Positions 38,891 through 51,833 of a DNA stretch of 64,000 bases are shown one piece after another (within the stretch, counting starts at the first letter, position 1; each line of letters starts with the position of its first letter). The notes beneath the pieces are model-generated. The model worked only from the letters and a program-made list of their open reading frames with translations, was not told the DNA's origin and ran no database searches. The position numbers were made by a program, and so were the translations under genes. Source of the DNA: Malurus cyaneus samueli. Its lineage: Eukaryota; Chordata; Aves; Passeriformes; Maluridae. Location: the NCBI GenBank assembly GCA_009741485.1, contig VKON01000151.1, positions 229,707-293,706 of the forward strand, given 5' to 3'.

Positions 38891-40500
38891 CGCCCGCCAC
38901 CCAGCGCGCGTCCTCACTGCCGAGGGCAGCGGGCTCCGCAGCTCCCTGCCCCCCTCGCCGCTCCCCGCCCCCGTCCGCCACTCCCTCCGCCCACCCCGGA
39001 TTTGTTAACTCTTCCCCGGGAAACAGCCCCTCCGTGCCCGTCCCAGAGGCCTCCAGGCTCCTTCGCCGGGGGAAGAGCGGGGTGTGTGTATGGGGTTGTG
39101 GCCGGCCCGAGACTGGGGGTCCAGTCCCGCTGGTCCCACCCGATCCACCCAGGGCCTCAGCCGCGGCCCGGCACACCGGGACACACACCCGGGATACCCC
39201 AGCCCCGGAGAAAGTTTTATCCCGGCTGCTCAGTTGCGGCCCGGTTTCCAGAATTGCGATGGGGGGTGCATCCTCCAGTCCGGCTCTAGGAGGGCACCTC
39301 AAGGAGGGAGAGGGACAATTTACTCTGAACTGTCCCGGGCCGTGGGGGTCAGACCCGGAGAGGGACTGCGGAAGGCCCCGGGACATCCCTGCGCAGTTCG
39401 GGCTCTTCCGCCTCACGGTGCGCTCTGAGCAGGGGCCCTCGCAGCCTGCCAGGCGCCCGGGCCACGGGCACGCTGGCGCTGATGCGGCTCACAACAGGCA
39501 CTCGGGAGGGGGATTTACGCGCGCGCAATTCCCAGCCGGGAGCCCCAAGCTCGGGCCCACAGACCCCTCCAGGTGCCTGCTATGAGCATCTCCTCTCGTT
39601 GTTTCTGATCCCCCTCTTCACTCTCTTGGCTCTTTTCCTTCGGCCACGCGTGTCCGGGACCAACTCTCGCTGTGGGTTCCCGTTCCCCCGTGGTCGGGCC
39701 GTGCCGGGGCGGCGGAGGGACGGGGGACGGTTCCGGTGCCCGGGGAGGACACGCGGGGCGGGCTCGGGGTGCAGCAGGTGCCGAGGCGAGGACCCCTCGT
39801 TTCTCCGGGGAAAGATGCGAGTTTGGCTCCGGTTGCTCCCGACGACCCTGGACCCTCTCGCCGGCCCGACGGGGACCCCGGGAATGCCCCCTTGAGCAGG
39901 TCAAGGTTGAAATTTCAGCGTTTCTTCCAAATCTCGGAGGGGTTTTAAAGGTCACCCGCGGTTCCTCAAAGCCCGCACGATCCTTTACTGCCTCACAGCA
40001 AAAATTGGGGTGAATTTAAGAAAACCTCCCCCCCGCGGAACTCCCCCGCAAAGCGGAGGTGCTGCCAAATCCCACTAGCAAGGTGCTAATTTAACAACTT
40101 CCCGGCACTGCCGGGCGCGGGGCTCCGCGCTGCCCGCCGGCGTTCCCGGGGCTGCGGCTCTCGCCTCCCTCCTGCCCTTCTCGCTGGGTTTGTTCGGTGT
40201 TTCACAACCCCCGGGGTTTGTAGTGACTCTTGCGGTCATTAACGTGATTTACTGAGGCTTTCTCCTCTAATTACCTCGCCCTCGAGCTATTAAATGCATG
40301 TAAGCAGCTCCGCGGGGTCTGGGGCGCAGCTCGCCGGGCCGGGGCAGGGGCCTGAGGCTGTCCCGGGAGGATGGAACGGGGGGATGCTCGGGGACCAGGC
40401 CGTGCCCTCCACGGATCGCCCCCCTCTTCGGATTTGATTTTTCTATCATGAAACACCAGCCAGCCCCGGCCCTGTCCTGGCTCGGGTGGGGATGGATTCT
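38891..40500. other. CpG-rich upstream sequence, no gene seen
   Basis: Continuous CpG-rich DNA with an AT-rich patch at about 40,210-40,300 (gtcattaacgtgatttactg, ctctaattacctcg, ctattaaatgcatg) that may be another small regulatory element. Confidence 0.5.
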
Positions 40501-40529
40501 TGCCCGGGCCAGCGCCGGTGAGACGCCGA

Positions 40530-40850
40530 AGCATCTCCGGTACCTGCACCGGGAGCAGAGCAACTGCGGGATCTCCGATACTGCGCTGGGAACGGAGAAT
40601 CTCCGGTGCCTGCACTGAGAACGAAACACCGCTGGGACCACACGGGAGCATCGCCGGTACCTGCACCGGGAACGGGGCTCCGCTGGGGCCACACCGAGAA
40701 CGGGGCACCGCTGGGACCACACCGGGAACGGGGCATCGCTGGGACCACACCGAGAACGGGGCATCGCTGGGACCACACCGAGAACGGGGCACCGCTGGGG
40801 CCACACCGGGAACGGGGCACCGCTGGGACCACACCGGAGCATCTCCGGCC
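40530..40850. repeat. CpG-bearing 28-bp minisatellite upstream of NTN1
   Basis: Five clean 28-bp units lie at 40,685-40,824, each starting gggaccacac or ggggccacac and containing cgagaacgggg or cgggaacgggg then catcgct or caccgct. That is three CpGs per unit. Diverged partial units extend on both sides, including a longer composite unit with ccggtacctgcaccgggaac. It lies about 3.7-3.9 kb upstream of the NTN1 start codon. Confidence 0.93.
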
Positions 40851-41264
40851 CGCCGGGTGCCTGCCCGGGAGCGCGGCCGGTCCACGTGCGGGACGAGGGG
40901 CTGAGCGGCGGCGGGGCCCGGCAGGGCAGAGCCGGGGCTGAGCGGAGCGTTCCCATTCCTCGCGTTTGGGCCGGGAGAAGCCGCGGGGACGCAGACCCGG
41001 GAAAGGCTTTATTTCAGCCGCACCGGGGGCAGCGGGAAAGGCGGCCCCGGCGTTCGGAGCCTGTTTTAAAAGTCAAATGGCTTCGGGTGCCGGAGCTCGT
41101 CCTCCTCCCCGGGAACAATGCGCTGCTCCTCGCCCACCTCCCCCTGCACCGCCCGGGTTTGGGGAAGGGAGGGGGAAAACCCGAGCGGCTCTTCTCCTCC
41201 TCGGCTCTCGGGGGGCCGTTCTCCGGCGGGACCGGGAACGGCTGGAAAAGCGGAGAAGACCCGG
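40851..41264. other. CpG-rich upstream sequence
   Basis: CpG-rich DNA continuing from the minisatellite. No exon recognised. Confidence 0.5.
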
Positions 41265-41470
41265 GTTGAAATAATCAGGAGCGATTTATTCCCCTGGAGT
41301 GACAGTTCTTTTGAGCAGTTGCCGAATGGCAGTTTCTGTCTTTCTGAAAGCTTTTCTTCCAGATTCTGTTCAGATTAGGCTGGGGAGATGAATGAGCCCA
41401 TTATCCAGCCCAGTAGCTATTCTGAAATGCCAAATTAATTACCAAGGGCTAAATCAAGGCGATGGGGGCT
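41265..41470. promoter_or_regulatory. Candidate conserved upstream element
   Basis: An AT-richer island inside CpG-rich DNA: gaaataatcaggagcg, ggagtgacagttcttttgag, ttcagattaggc, gaatgagcccattatccagc, gccaaattaattaccaaggg and ctaaatcaagg. Sharp edges and homeodomain-type cores make it a strong visual candidate. Not tested by alignment. Confidence 0.48.
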
Positions 41471-42185
41471 GGAGGGGAGAGGGGGGCGGCGGTTTGAGGT
41501 GTGAAAATATCTCCGCGATCTTTTAAACGCGGGCGCGGCGGGCGGCCCGGGGTGCTCCCTTCAAACCCCCCAAACTTCGCTCCTCAAGCGCGGGGGCAGC
41601 AGCGGCCGGAGTCGGGCGGAGAGAGCGAGGAGACGCCTCAGGTCCCGCTCCGATGCCCCTTCCCCGGCTCCGGCACGATCCCGCCGCCGCCGCCGCATCT
41701 CTCACCTCCGGCAGGGCCGCCGGGCACCGCGGGGCTCCGGGCGGGGCTGAACCGGGGCCGCAGCCGCAGCCGAGGTCGCTTGTGCGGCTCATGGGTCCGG
41801 GCTCTCCCTACCATCTCCCCGCTCTCGGTCACCTGCGCGCCGGTCCCGGGCCGCACTGAGGATCAGCCCCGCTCCCCCAAACCCGTTTGCAGCGGTTCAT
41901 CGGCAGCTGAGCCACCGCGGAGCGAGCCCGGGACGTTCCCAATTCCCTCAGCTCCGAAAGGCCGGCTCGGGGATGAGAGAAGGGTCAGCGGCTCGCTGCT
42001 TTGCGATGAGAGAGGGAAGGGGGAGGGCGAGGCAGTGTGCGGCGATGCTGATCCGTAACTTGGTTCGCATTGCCCGGCTTGGAGGGTCATGGAAACACCG
42101 CGGAAAAAGGGGAGAAAGATTGATCCCAAGGCAATGAGGGAAGAAGGCACCGCTGACTCTTCCCGGACCGATGTCTCTCTGCCAG
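41471..42185. other. CpG-rich sequence at the right edge of the CpG domain
   Basis: CpG density declines toward 42,180. No exon recognised. Confidence 0.5.
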
Positions 42186-42674
42186 CACAGATCACGACAT
42201 TTGCACATGACATTTAATCCTCCACCCCAGAGCTCTTTGGCTCCCGGCAGGCAGTTATTGTTATTATTGTCGCTCTAATATTTACGCTTTGCTCCCAAAC
42301 AAGTGTAATTTCCCCGATCGCTTTGTAGCTCCTTGGCCCCTAACCCAGTTTTCCCTTCAGTTCCCGGGAGACCACACCTCTGGCTCCTCTCATTCATGAG
42401 CGAAACACACACACACACAAAAGAACGAATTTTGCATAAAAAAATAGTGAATGGCGGGTCAAGCCTGACTATCATTATGGGATGGGGGAGAGGGGACGTG
42501 GGGCTGATGCTGGATCTTTTGCAAATGCTCACGATCAGTGAGGGACATCCCGGCTCACCCCTGGCAGCAGCGAGAGCAGAGCTTTTCCTCGCACTAGACA
42601 GTCCTTGCAAACGAGGAACAAGCAACGAGGAGATTTCCCAGGGGCTGAGAAGTGGGGCTGGAGAAGGAATCAAG
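42186..42674. other. Upstream intergenic sequence, partly AT-rich
   Basis: It includes gttattgttattattgtcgc at about 42,256, a short (AC)n run at 42,404-42,418 and gcataaaaaaatagtgaatgg. It may be part of the next regulatory block. Confidence 0.4.
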
Positions 42675-42910
42675 CCTTTAATGTAAATTGGCCGTGGCTG
42701 GCAGAGGCCACTGAATACAGGGCTATTCAGCATCTCTGTGAACCTCTAATGATCAACTCGGTTTTCAATTAAACACCCACAATTGCCACCAAGTGAGATA
42801 AGCCTCCGGAATAGTATATTTTCTCTTGCAAAATGTTTTCTTTAGGGCAGGCAGGCTGGGAAGCTCAGCGAGTAATATTTGATTTATTTTCAGCAGAGAA
42901 ACGGGACACC
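42675..42910. promoter_or_regulatory. Candidate conserved upstream element
   Basis: Motif-dense, moderately AT-rich: cctttaatgtaaattggcc, ctaatgatcaactcgg, tttcaattaaacaccc, acaattgccaccaag, gagataagcc, agtatattttctcttgc and gtaatatttgatttatttt. Inferred from composition and homeodomain/GATA-like cores. Confidence 0.42.
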
Positions 42911-45779
42911 CAGCAGGCAGGAGAGCTCCCGGCTGCCCCAAACAGGAGCCAGCGCGGTTCGGGCGCTCCTGCAGACTCGCAGGTGGATTCAGCCGCTGCG
43001 CTACTGCGGGTCCCAGATATTCCCAGGAAAAAGGGGCATTTACTCCTTGATGGTAAAATTGTTAAACCCTTTGATTAATTTGTGTGCTGCCCTACAGAAA
43101 CAACGGCTTCGTTTGGGTGGGTGCAGATCGAGCACAGCAGAAATAAGGCAGCTTGGGCTGGGAAATGCTGGTGTGTGCTGAACACACTGCCGAGGGCTCA
43201 GAGGGGAGAAGGGGGTGTTGGATGGCACAGTCCAGGAACATGCACAGACCCTCCAGACCTCAGCTCCTCCCGCACCCCAAAGAACGCTGCCCTATATTTT
43301 CAAGTTATTTCAAGATCAAAATTACTTTTTTTTTAGCAATACATTACCGGGATGGGACAAGAAGGGCATGGTGACCTTACAACAATGTTCTGAGCGCCAG
43401 GGAAAGGAAAAAAAAAATACCCGAACTGGGAGCTTGGTCCACTGGGAATGCCCCGACACAGCTGGAGAAATCTCCCCGAATGAATGGCAGGACCCCGTGC
43501 TCTGACAGAGGGAACATCCCTGCGGGTTTCTGAAACCCCAATTTCATGGACCTGGAGGACTCTGCTGCCAGGCTGAGGTGTGGGAGATGCGGGGTGAAGG
43601 AAAGAGGTTTTAGGTTGGAGGAGGCAGATTTCTGTCCAAGCTTTTCTGGGGATCTGTGTGGACAGGAGGGGGTGGGGACATCCCATTTATTCAGTAAAAT
43701 GTTTAATTTAGAGAGACTTCAGCGAGGTTTTGGTGCCACTCTGCAGATATTGTTTTTAGGTGATCAAAGCACCCACTTGGATCTCAGGGGATCTGAAGAA
43801 AGTCCATCCATTGCAAAGGACTTCCTGCTCCACTGTTTTTAGGACTATTCCTTTTCTATCGAGTATTTGTGGGTCTGACTGGCAGAGGGACAGCAGAGCA
43901 ATTCACCACTCCCCAGCTCCCACACCCCACCTGAATGCTTTTGGGGACTCAGAGCGACATCCCCGCCCCAAAGCGCCAATCTTTGACCCCACACCGCGTT
44001 TGGTGTCTCCACCCCGGCTGCCCCTTTGCTCCCCGTGAAAGGAGGGTTTGGGGTTTGTTCACTTTCCCATCTGTGCTGGCTGGGGACAGTCCCGGCTTGG
44101 AGGACTCAAACACCTTCCCAGCAGCCGGGATCTGGCTGTCCCTTTGGGCAGAGGGATGTCACCAGCACCAAGGAGGAGCCTGGAACGGATCCCCCCTCAT
44201 TTAGGGGTGATGGGCAGCAAATGGAGCACAGGGAAGATACTCAGGAAGGGCTCCTCAGGTGCAAACTGATTTCCACAGCCATCAATTGTCCCAAACACCT
44301 CTTTCCTTTTATTATTGCTATTTTTTTCTTGCAAGTGCTGTGGCGAGAGATTTCCTTTCACATCCAGAAAGGAAAGTTTTTTGCTTCCTGCAGAGAAGGT
44401 GCGAAGCGGAGCCGTGAGCTGAGCAGGACTTCCCTGCCTGGCACTGCCTGACAGCAGCTCGGGGGAGTCCTGGGCTTTGTGAGCGGCTCCTGTGGGAGGA
44501 ACCCAGCCTGGAATTGAAATCGCCCACCCCTGGGCCCTGCTGGGGGAGGATAACAGCAAACAAAGCTTTTCCTTTTGATCTGAGCCCGGTATTACTCAGA
44601 GAAAATCGATCCCTTTATTCAGTACCTTGAGCTGCTCTAGCAAAGTCTGAGCAGCAATTCCAGCGCAAGAGTTCTGAGGGAATGCAGACAGAGAGGGCCA
44701 AACGTGCCCAGAGCAAAGAGAGATTGGGCAGGACAGGAAAACCCAGCTGTGCTAAGGGCAGAGACAGTGAAGTGAGCAGTGCGACAGGGTCCTTTAAAAC
44801 AACGAATATTCCTTCAAAATAATTAATTGGAGGAGAGAAAATCCTCACCTACATCAGAGAATTGTTTGTTGGGCACAGTGACCACCCTTAGTTGAGTATC
44901 AGTGCAGTGTGGGAGTTTCTTTGGCTCTGGCATAAGAAACTGTCCCATGCAGAGATTTTCTGCCTCGACAGAGACCATTCAGGGGAACCCAGGATCACAA
45001 TTTTATTTGGGACCTGTGGAAGGTCATGGAGCTGAAAACCCTGAGCTTCTTAGCAGGAATGCTCCTCCCTGCTGGAGCAGAACACAGTCCTGAAAAAGGA
45101 ATTCGATCACCTTGAGCCGGTGCAAGGTAAAGATGGAACCTGGTCTGGGTTTCCAGGGGAGAGGGAGGGCATGTGGCAGAGGCTGGGGCCGGGGCAGGCA
45201 GGGCTGGGTGGATTTCAGCTACCTGAGGAGCGGGATTATGGAAACACGGATCCCCAGAGCCTATGGATTCCCAGCTCTGAGTAACTCCCTTTGCCAGATA
45301 ATGAACTCTTCTCCAGCATTCCCTCCGCACTGACAAGTGGGCTCGTGGGACTCAGCTCTGATTGCAGCTGCGGCAGTCTCGGGCAGGCTCTGTTTCAGAG
45401 GGGAGTTTTGTTGCTTTCTTTGTTTAAAAGTAATAAAAAGAATCTATTCCAGAAAGCGTCCTATTCACTGAGAGAAAAAGTGGGGGATTTGTAGGGATTG
45501 AGCCCGGAAGGCTGGGGCAGGGCAAAGAGGGTCATGCAACAGCCCCATGCAGGCTTTGGGTTTGGATCGTCGTTAAGGGAAGCATCCTCTGGATATCAGA
45601 CAGGGCACAGCGAGTGCTGGGGCCTTCCTGACACCCCAAAATCGCGGGAGGCTGTCGAGAGGGTGCTGGGAGCGAGCCTCGAGCAGTGCCCTGAGCAGAG
45701 CCCTGAGCAGGGCCCTGGCATCTGTCAGGATGTGTTTTCCAGGACCTCACCCAGGGCACTGCGCAGCCTTCGGGCCGCT
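42911..45779. other. Upstream intergenic sequence, no gene seen
   Basis: Average composition. It has T-runs near 43,326 and a seven-A run near 43,411, and an AT-rich patch at about 44,795-44,840 (aacgaatattccttcaaaat, aattaattggag). No recognised exon. Confidence 0.5.
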
Positions 45780-45870
45780 TTTGGCAGCCATCCTAACCTC
45801 ATTATAATTAAGGATGTATTAAGCGGGGATGAAGTGGCCTTCGAGTGGCTGTAACCTGCTAATGGGGGAC
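45780..45870. promoter_or_regulatory. Small candidate regulatory element
   Basis: cctcattataattaaggatg, gtattaagcggggatgaag and cctgctaatgggg in 90 bp, between GC-rich flanks. Homeodomain-like cores only. Confidence 0.35.
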
Positions 45871-48649
45871 TCGGGGAGAGGCAGCGGGAGGGCTCCGGCC
45901 GGGCACTGAGGCCGGACAGGCTTTGGGGACGGGGCCAACAATTCCGTCGGAGAAACCTTGCCGTGCCTCCTCCCAGGACACAGAACCCTCATCCCGCTCC
46001 ATCCCAGGGCTGGGTTTATGCAGAGATCCCCCTGCACAGCTCAGACCCTGCCGCTGCTGAGCTGAGCTCCGGAGCTTCCTCTGAGCCGCCACCAGCGCCG
46101 TCAATCGGCGCCGTACCCGTGCCAGGGCGGGGGGCACGGATGGACCTGAGTGAGCAGAGGCGGCGAGAGTGCACGGCACTCCTGCACACCATCCCCGCAC
46201 CATCCCAAACCCAGCCGGGCTCCCCTGCCCCTCTGCCGCCAGCGAGCACCGCCCCGGCCCCGGCCCCGGCGGCTCCTGGCGGGGCTGGAGCAGCTGCGGA
46301 GCGCTTGTTTGGCCGAGCCGAATTCCTCGCTGTCGACTGCTGCTCAGCGGCACCGCTGCCTGCCTGGAAGGCGCTCCCGCCCCGGCAATGCCAGAGCACA
46401 GCCCATGGAAGCACCAAGCGGAGGGGATCCACAGAAGGCGAAGGGACAACTCGGGGCCAGCCTCGGCTTCCCCAGATACCGTTCAGGAAATGATGCTCAC
46501 AGCCTCGATAAAGCTCTTTGCTGTCCGTGGTAGGAAGGGCTGCTCCGAGCTTCAGCCAGGGGTGGCTGCAAGTTTCATCCCTGCTCCCCGTGCCTCAGGA
46601 CCGAGCAGGAAGAGAAACTAAAATTCGTTTTTCTGTCCCTTCCCTCCATGGCTCCAGTAACGTCCCGCTCTTTTCAGCGTTCATCTTGCCCTAGAGAAAA
46701 GCCAACCCATTCTCCCGGCGCAGCCCCTGCTTTGGATGGTTCTGGATCCTCATCTCCAGGATCCTGCCTGTCCCGGGCACTCCGATGGAGATACAGAGAC
46801 ACTGCCCATCGAATGCCAGCTGCAAACACCTCTCATCCATCACACGCTGCTCCAGGACCTCGCTGCCCGTACCACTGCCCAGTCACACGGGTCCCCTGGT
46901 CATTTGGTGCCATCGTTTAGTGTGTGGTAACAGCTGCAGGAAAATGTCCCTGCTGTGAGGGGCAATGTGGGGTGTGAGCTGCTCCCGGGACACCCCAAAT
47001 GTGCAGACAATTCTGCACTGCCTGAGACCTGGAGATTTGTGTAACACATTCACCCTGCTGCTCCCTGATAAACCAGAGTTTGGGTTTAAACACACGAATT
47101 TGCAGATTTCAGCCTGGACCCACTGACAGCACCTCGGAGGCTTTGCTGAGCATGTGAATTAAAGCATCAGGATGAAACTGGCCATGGAATGGTGCAAAAT
47201 GGATGGAATTGAAGGGTTTATGGGCAGCAGAGGAGTCCTGCCCTTGCCTGGTCCTCACTCAGAACCAGATGTGCCCACCTGGGCCCCTCCCCTCGCCCAG
47301 CCTGCCCTGTTGTCCCCAAAGGAGGATTGAGGATGGGCTGCTCCGGGGGTTTGCTGGCAGAGCCAGCATCCTGGGCTCTTTCAAAACTCCCCAAAATGTC
47401 TGTGCTCCCTCGGTGGATGTGGTGCATTCTGGCAGCCCAAGCAGGCCTGGGAAGCCTTTTCCCACCAAGGATTGGGAGCACTCGGTGCTCAGGGCTGCTC
47501 GCTCCAGGCAGGGAGCTCTCCCTGCAGGCGGCTCCCCTGTTTGGTGACAGCTTTGCTGAGCCCAGACCGGCTGGGGCAGCTCTCAGGCATCCTCCACTGC
47601 CACTTTCCTGCCGGGCACATCCACCCCTGCCCCCCAGGCACCTCACATCACTGCTCACAGGGATGTGGCTGCCTGCTGCATCCCCTTCCCTGCCCTTTGC
47701 TCCTGCCCTGGCCAGCCCAGTCTGAGGTGAGCAGGCTGGTGGGGATCTCCAGAAATGCTGCTATGGCCAGAGCTTGCCTACCCAGAGCATCCTTTCAGCT
47801 GCTCCCGGCATCCTTTCAGCTGCATCCCTCCGGGAAAGCCCTTAAATCCCCCTCTCAACATGAAATCCCTGCAGTCACTGTGAGTCCAGCAGTGGCTCCT
47901 GTGCTGGAGTGGCAGTGGAAATCTGGCATGGGAAGGGTTCAGGGTCCCTGGAAGGTTTCTCCCGGGGATTTTGCCCGCAGAGAGCCTGTGCTGGGGGTCG
48001 TTCAGGGGATGGGAACTGACAATTTCTTGTCTCCTGCATATTCCCAGAAGCTGCCAGGTCAGCTCTTCTCCTGGCCTTTGCTGGAAGCATCTCTGGCTGA
48101 CGGTGACATCAGGACAAAGTGGGACAGCCCCAAACCTTCCCCTCGAAGGCAGCAGTGAACCTCAGACTGCTGCCACCTCGATGTCCCCTTTCACAGGTGT
48201 CCCCAGATGCGGAGCCAATTCATCCCTGCAGGCACCCAGAGCCATCCCAGGGCAGCACAGATCTGCTCTGGTCCCCAGCCCGGCTCTGTCCCTCCTCCAG
48301 CCTCTTTTCCTTGTGTTGGGTCACATCTCTGCCACATTTTTCCCATTTACCCCAGGCTGAGAGGAACCCTGTCCACAGATCCCGTTTTCTCCTCATGCCT
48401 GGTCTGGGCACACCATTCAGGTGCCTGCAGAGGACGTGGAGTTTGTCCCATGGATAAGGTGCAGGGCAGATGTCCCTCTCCCACCTCAGCTTATCCCAAG
48501 GTGCATCTGCAGTGGATTTGCACGGGATGATTATTGTGATTGAAAACAAGCAGGGAAAAAAGGAAAATCACGGGAAGAAACGATCCACAGGAGCTCATCC
48601 TGAGGCCCTGCTGCCATCTACTGGGGTCCCAGTGCCGGACCCTGTGCCC
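45871..48649. other. Upstream intergenic sequence with a CpG cluster, no gene seen
   Basis: CpGs cluster at about 46,050-46,440, including a short ccccggccccggccccggcgg run. The rest is ordinary. Frames up to 228 codons are not recognisable. Confidence 0.5.
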
Positions 48650-48892
48650 GGGATGGGATGGGATGGGATGGGATGGGATGGGATGGGATGGAATGGGATG
48701 GATGGGATGGGATGGTGGATGGATGGGATGGGGATGGGATGGGATGGGATGGGATGGGATGGGATGGGATGGGGATGGGATGGGATGGATGGGATGGGAT
48801 GGGATGGGATGGGATGGGATGGGATGGGATGGGATGGGATGGGAGATGGGATGGGGAAGTGATGGTGATGGGATTGGGGATGGGTCAGTGTC
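48650..48892. repeat. (ATGGG)n pentanucleotide array with variants
   Basis: About 240 bp of tggga units interrupted by atggatggg, ggatggtggatgg and gatggggatggg. It shares its unit with the 24.7-kb and (inverted) 6.9-kb arrays. The interruptions suggest an older or gene-converted array. Confidence 0.97.
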
Positions 48893-50637
48893 CGAGGGGG
48901 TGGAAGGGATGGATTCCCACCTTTTTTCTGGTCTGCTCATTTGGGAGCAAAACCTCTGGAGAGGGCAAACAGCCCCAGTGTCCCAGCTGAGGATTCGGGC
49001 TGTCCCTTGCTGCTCTGAGCTGTCCCTTGCAGAAGTATTTTCCCCCGGATTTGGGAAGGCAGTGCCCAGCTCCTGAAGGTGCAGAGATCTGTGGTTTCTA
49101 CTCAGATTTTCAGATTTACACCTGATTTACACCTTGTCCATCATAAAACGTGCATCCAGAAGTGGAGGGGGGGTGGCAGTGACAGGGATGACAGGGATGG
49201 GACTGACAGGGGTGGGACAGGGCTGGTGGCGCTGCCTCGATGGCTCCCTGGGTGACAGGGCTGTGAGCTGCGGAAGGAGCACAAACCGCAGCTGCTCGGG
49301 GCTCACAGCAGCCTTGCAAGCTGCCATCTCCAGCCCGGGATGTGTGGCTGCCCAGGGGTGTGTCCAGCTGTCCCCAGGCCTGCGGGTGGCACTGCAGAGG
49401 GTCAGAGTGCAGCCAGCTCCGGGATTTCCCAGTTTGTCAGTCCCATCAGTGAGTGAGTCCCGGTTATGGACACATTATGGACAAAGCCCAGAACCCAGCT
49501 GATCAAACCTGAGGTACTGCGGGAAGTGGAAGGTGCTCTGGTCCTGGGGGCTCAGAGGGGGCTGGGACAGAGGGTCACAGCGGTCACAGATATCCCGGGA
49601 CCCACGGAATTCCAGCACCCTTACACCTCCCTCTCCCTGGCCCAGAAGGCTGCCAGAGGCAGGGTTCTCCCTGGGAAGGCTTTTCCAGGGCTGCCTTGCC
49701 CAGCTGGGGGCACAGGGGCGGCTGAGCCGTCCCCCGGGGGATGCTGAGCCCGCTCCATCGCTGCAGTTCTCGGGCAGGACACGGGGTGGAAACCTCAGCC
49801 CGCGGGAAAGGCGCTCCCAGCGCGGCTCTGCCCCTTCCCGGGGCCGCTCTCCTCCTGGCCCGGAGGGTGATCCGGGCAGGAATCTCTGCTGTCAGGGCAG
49901 GGAGCTCTGAAAAGTGAGGGAAGGGCGTTCCGGCTTCTGCTGAATCCCGCCCGGGGCCGGGGTGAGCGGAGAGCTGGGAATGCCGGCAGCCCGGGGCTGT
50001 GCCCACCGAGGGACCGAGCCCCAGGCAGGCTTTGGGCACAGAGGCCACCACGAGGTCACCACGGAGGGTGGGAAGTGCTCTCTTCCATAAGGCACCGGCA
50101 ATTAGAGAGGTCATTGGACTAATTAGCACCTGGGAGGTTGGGACTGGTGTTGGGAATCTTCCAGCAGTGAGGACAGAGCTGGCCTGGCATTGCTGGGGAT
50201 GTGGGGGATCCCTGATCTGTGGGTTTGGGAGCAGGGCAGACTGTGGGGGGTTGAGTGTCTGTGAGGGTCGGGTGTCTGTGAGGGTCGGGTGTCTGTCTTG
50301 GTGCAGGGCTGGTCCCAGTGTCCAGCTGGCTGCCCTCGGTTTCCAGCCCAGCCCTGATTCCTGCATCCCTTTCTTGTCATTCCCTGTTGCTCCTGCAGGA
50401 AGAGCTCCCCATCCTCTTCCACAGCTCTGCCTCACCCCCTGGGTCCTCAGGAGTCTCCAGCCACAGACAGCTCCGAATTCAATCCAGAGTGAGGTGGCCA
50501 CGAGGACAGGACAGAGTCTGGCTCCTTCTCCCACAATTCCCACCACAATTATTAATCCCACAGCTTTGGTTTTACCGCAGCAAGGTTTTACTCAGACTTC
50601 TGCTCTTCTCCCTGTGACAAGTGTGGATGCTTCCAGC
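48893..50637. other. Intergenic sequence, no gene seen
   Basis: A short gacaggga tandem lies at 49,175-49,220, a CpG-rich patch at about 49,720-50,000, and a gtgtctgtgagggtcgg doublet at about 50,252-50,290. No gene recognised. Confidence 0.5.
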
Positions 50638-50693
50638 AAGCTGGGTCTGAAATGAGGAGCTGGGAATGGGCCAGAAGGGATGGGAAAAATCAG
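50638..50693 (+). repeat. Dispersed 56-bp repeat, copy A
   Basis: The sequence containing tgaaatgaggagctgggaat recurs at 53,323-53,378 with 51 of 56 positions identical and no gaps. Family unknown. Confidence 0.88.
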
Positions 50694-51684
50694 GCTTGGA
50701 GCATGGACAGGCCAGACACTGAAACAGGAATGGTCCCGGGATGGAGGCTGGAGCAGGATCTGCTGCAGGGCAGATGGAAACTGAGGCATGGAGGGCTGAG
50801 GGAAATGTTCGTGCCCCCAGGGTGGCAGTGGCAGTGTGGGCAGCAGAGCCATGAGATCCCAAACCAGGACCAGACTTTCTCTGGAGAAGAAGCAGCTGAG
50901 AAAGGAGGTTGAGCAAATCCAGAAGTTAACGAGTGTTTGCTCCAGGCACCCCAAGCCCTTGCACAGGAGGACAGGAAAGTGCAGATCAGACTCACCTGGC
51001 CAAAGTGTGACAGCCCTGGAGCCCTCCCAGCCCTGAATTGGCCAGGAAAGCTTTCACACTTCAAAAGATTGGGTCACGTAACATTATATTGTCACGTCCT
51101 CGGTGGGAGGCGGAAGGGGAACATCTGGGGTCAGATCTGCCCACACCGAGGTCTCTGACCCAGTTTCATTTCTCTGGGGCTGTGGAAGAGCCTGTCAGGA
51201 TCCTCTGGGTATGCACTGAGAAATTAAAAACACAAGTTGTGGGGAAAACCAGAAGGTTCCCTTTTCAGTGACTGCTTCCTCTTCCCTCTGAGGGACGGAC
51301 AGGGGGAGGTGCTGCTCCCCTGGGGCTGGGATGCTCCATTTTTGTGGGAATTCAGGGACAGGGAAGCAATGGGCTCACCTGGAGCCTGCAGCCCCAGCAG
51401 CACACAGGAGCCTCAGGTCTGTGTGAGGGCAGGGTCAGCCCCCCCAAATCTGGGGAAAGCCTCAGTCTGGACACCAATGGCAGCACCCTGGGGAGATGTG
51501 CTGGGTGCAGTCTGCAGAGCTCAGCCTGAGTGTGGGGTTGGTGACTTTATGGTATTTTTTGGGGGAATTGATTGATTCTCGGTGAGTGGGGTGGTCTGAG
51601 TCATTTCAGGGAGTGTGTCTGGGTGTGGAGCACACAGGAACGGGAACAAGACCGTGATGAACTGAAATGTCAGGAAACTTCAGC
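50694..51684. other. Intergenic sequence, no gene seen
   Basis: Ordinary sequence. No recognised feature. Confidence 0.5.
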
Positions 51685-51833
51685 GTCCAGGGCCAGGCTG
51701 GATGGGACTTGGAGCAACCAGTTCAGTTAAAGGTCTCCCTTCCTGGCAGGGGACTGGGACAAGGCCATCTTTAAGGTCCCTTCCAACTCGACCCAACCCT
51801 TTCTGGGACTCTACAAATCTGTAATTCTATGAA
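51685..51833 (+). mobile_element. CR1 LINE fragment, 3' end
   Basis: The stretch shows the classic order of avian CR1 3' ends: ggccaggctggatgggactt, ggagcaacc, a tggcaggggactgg block, catctttaaggtcccttcc, aactcgaccc, and a terminal attctatg at 51,824-51,831. No ORF2 part remains, which matches the usual 5'-truncated CR1 copies. Substitutions make it an old insertion. Its start could lie some tens of bases further left. Confidence 0.88.
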
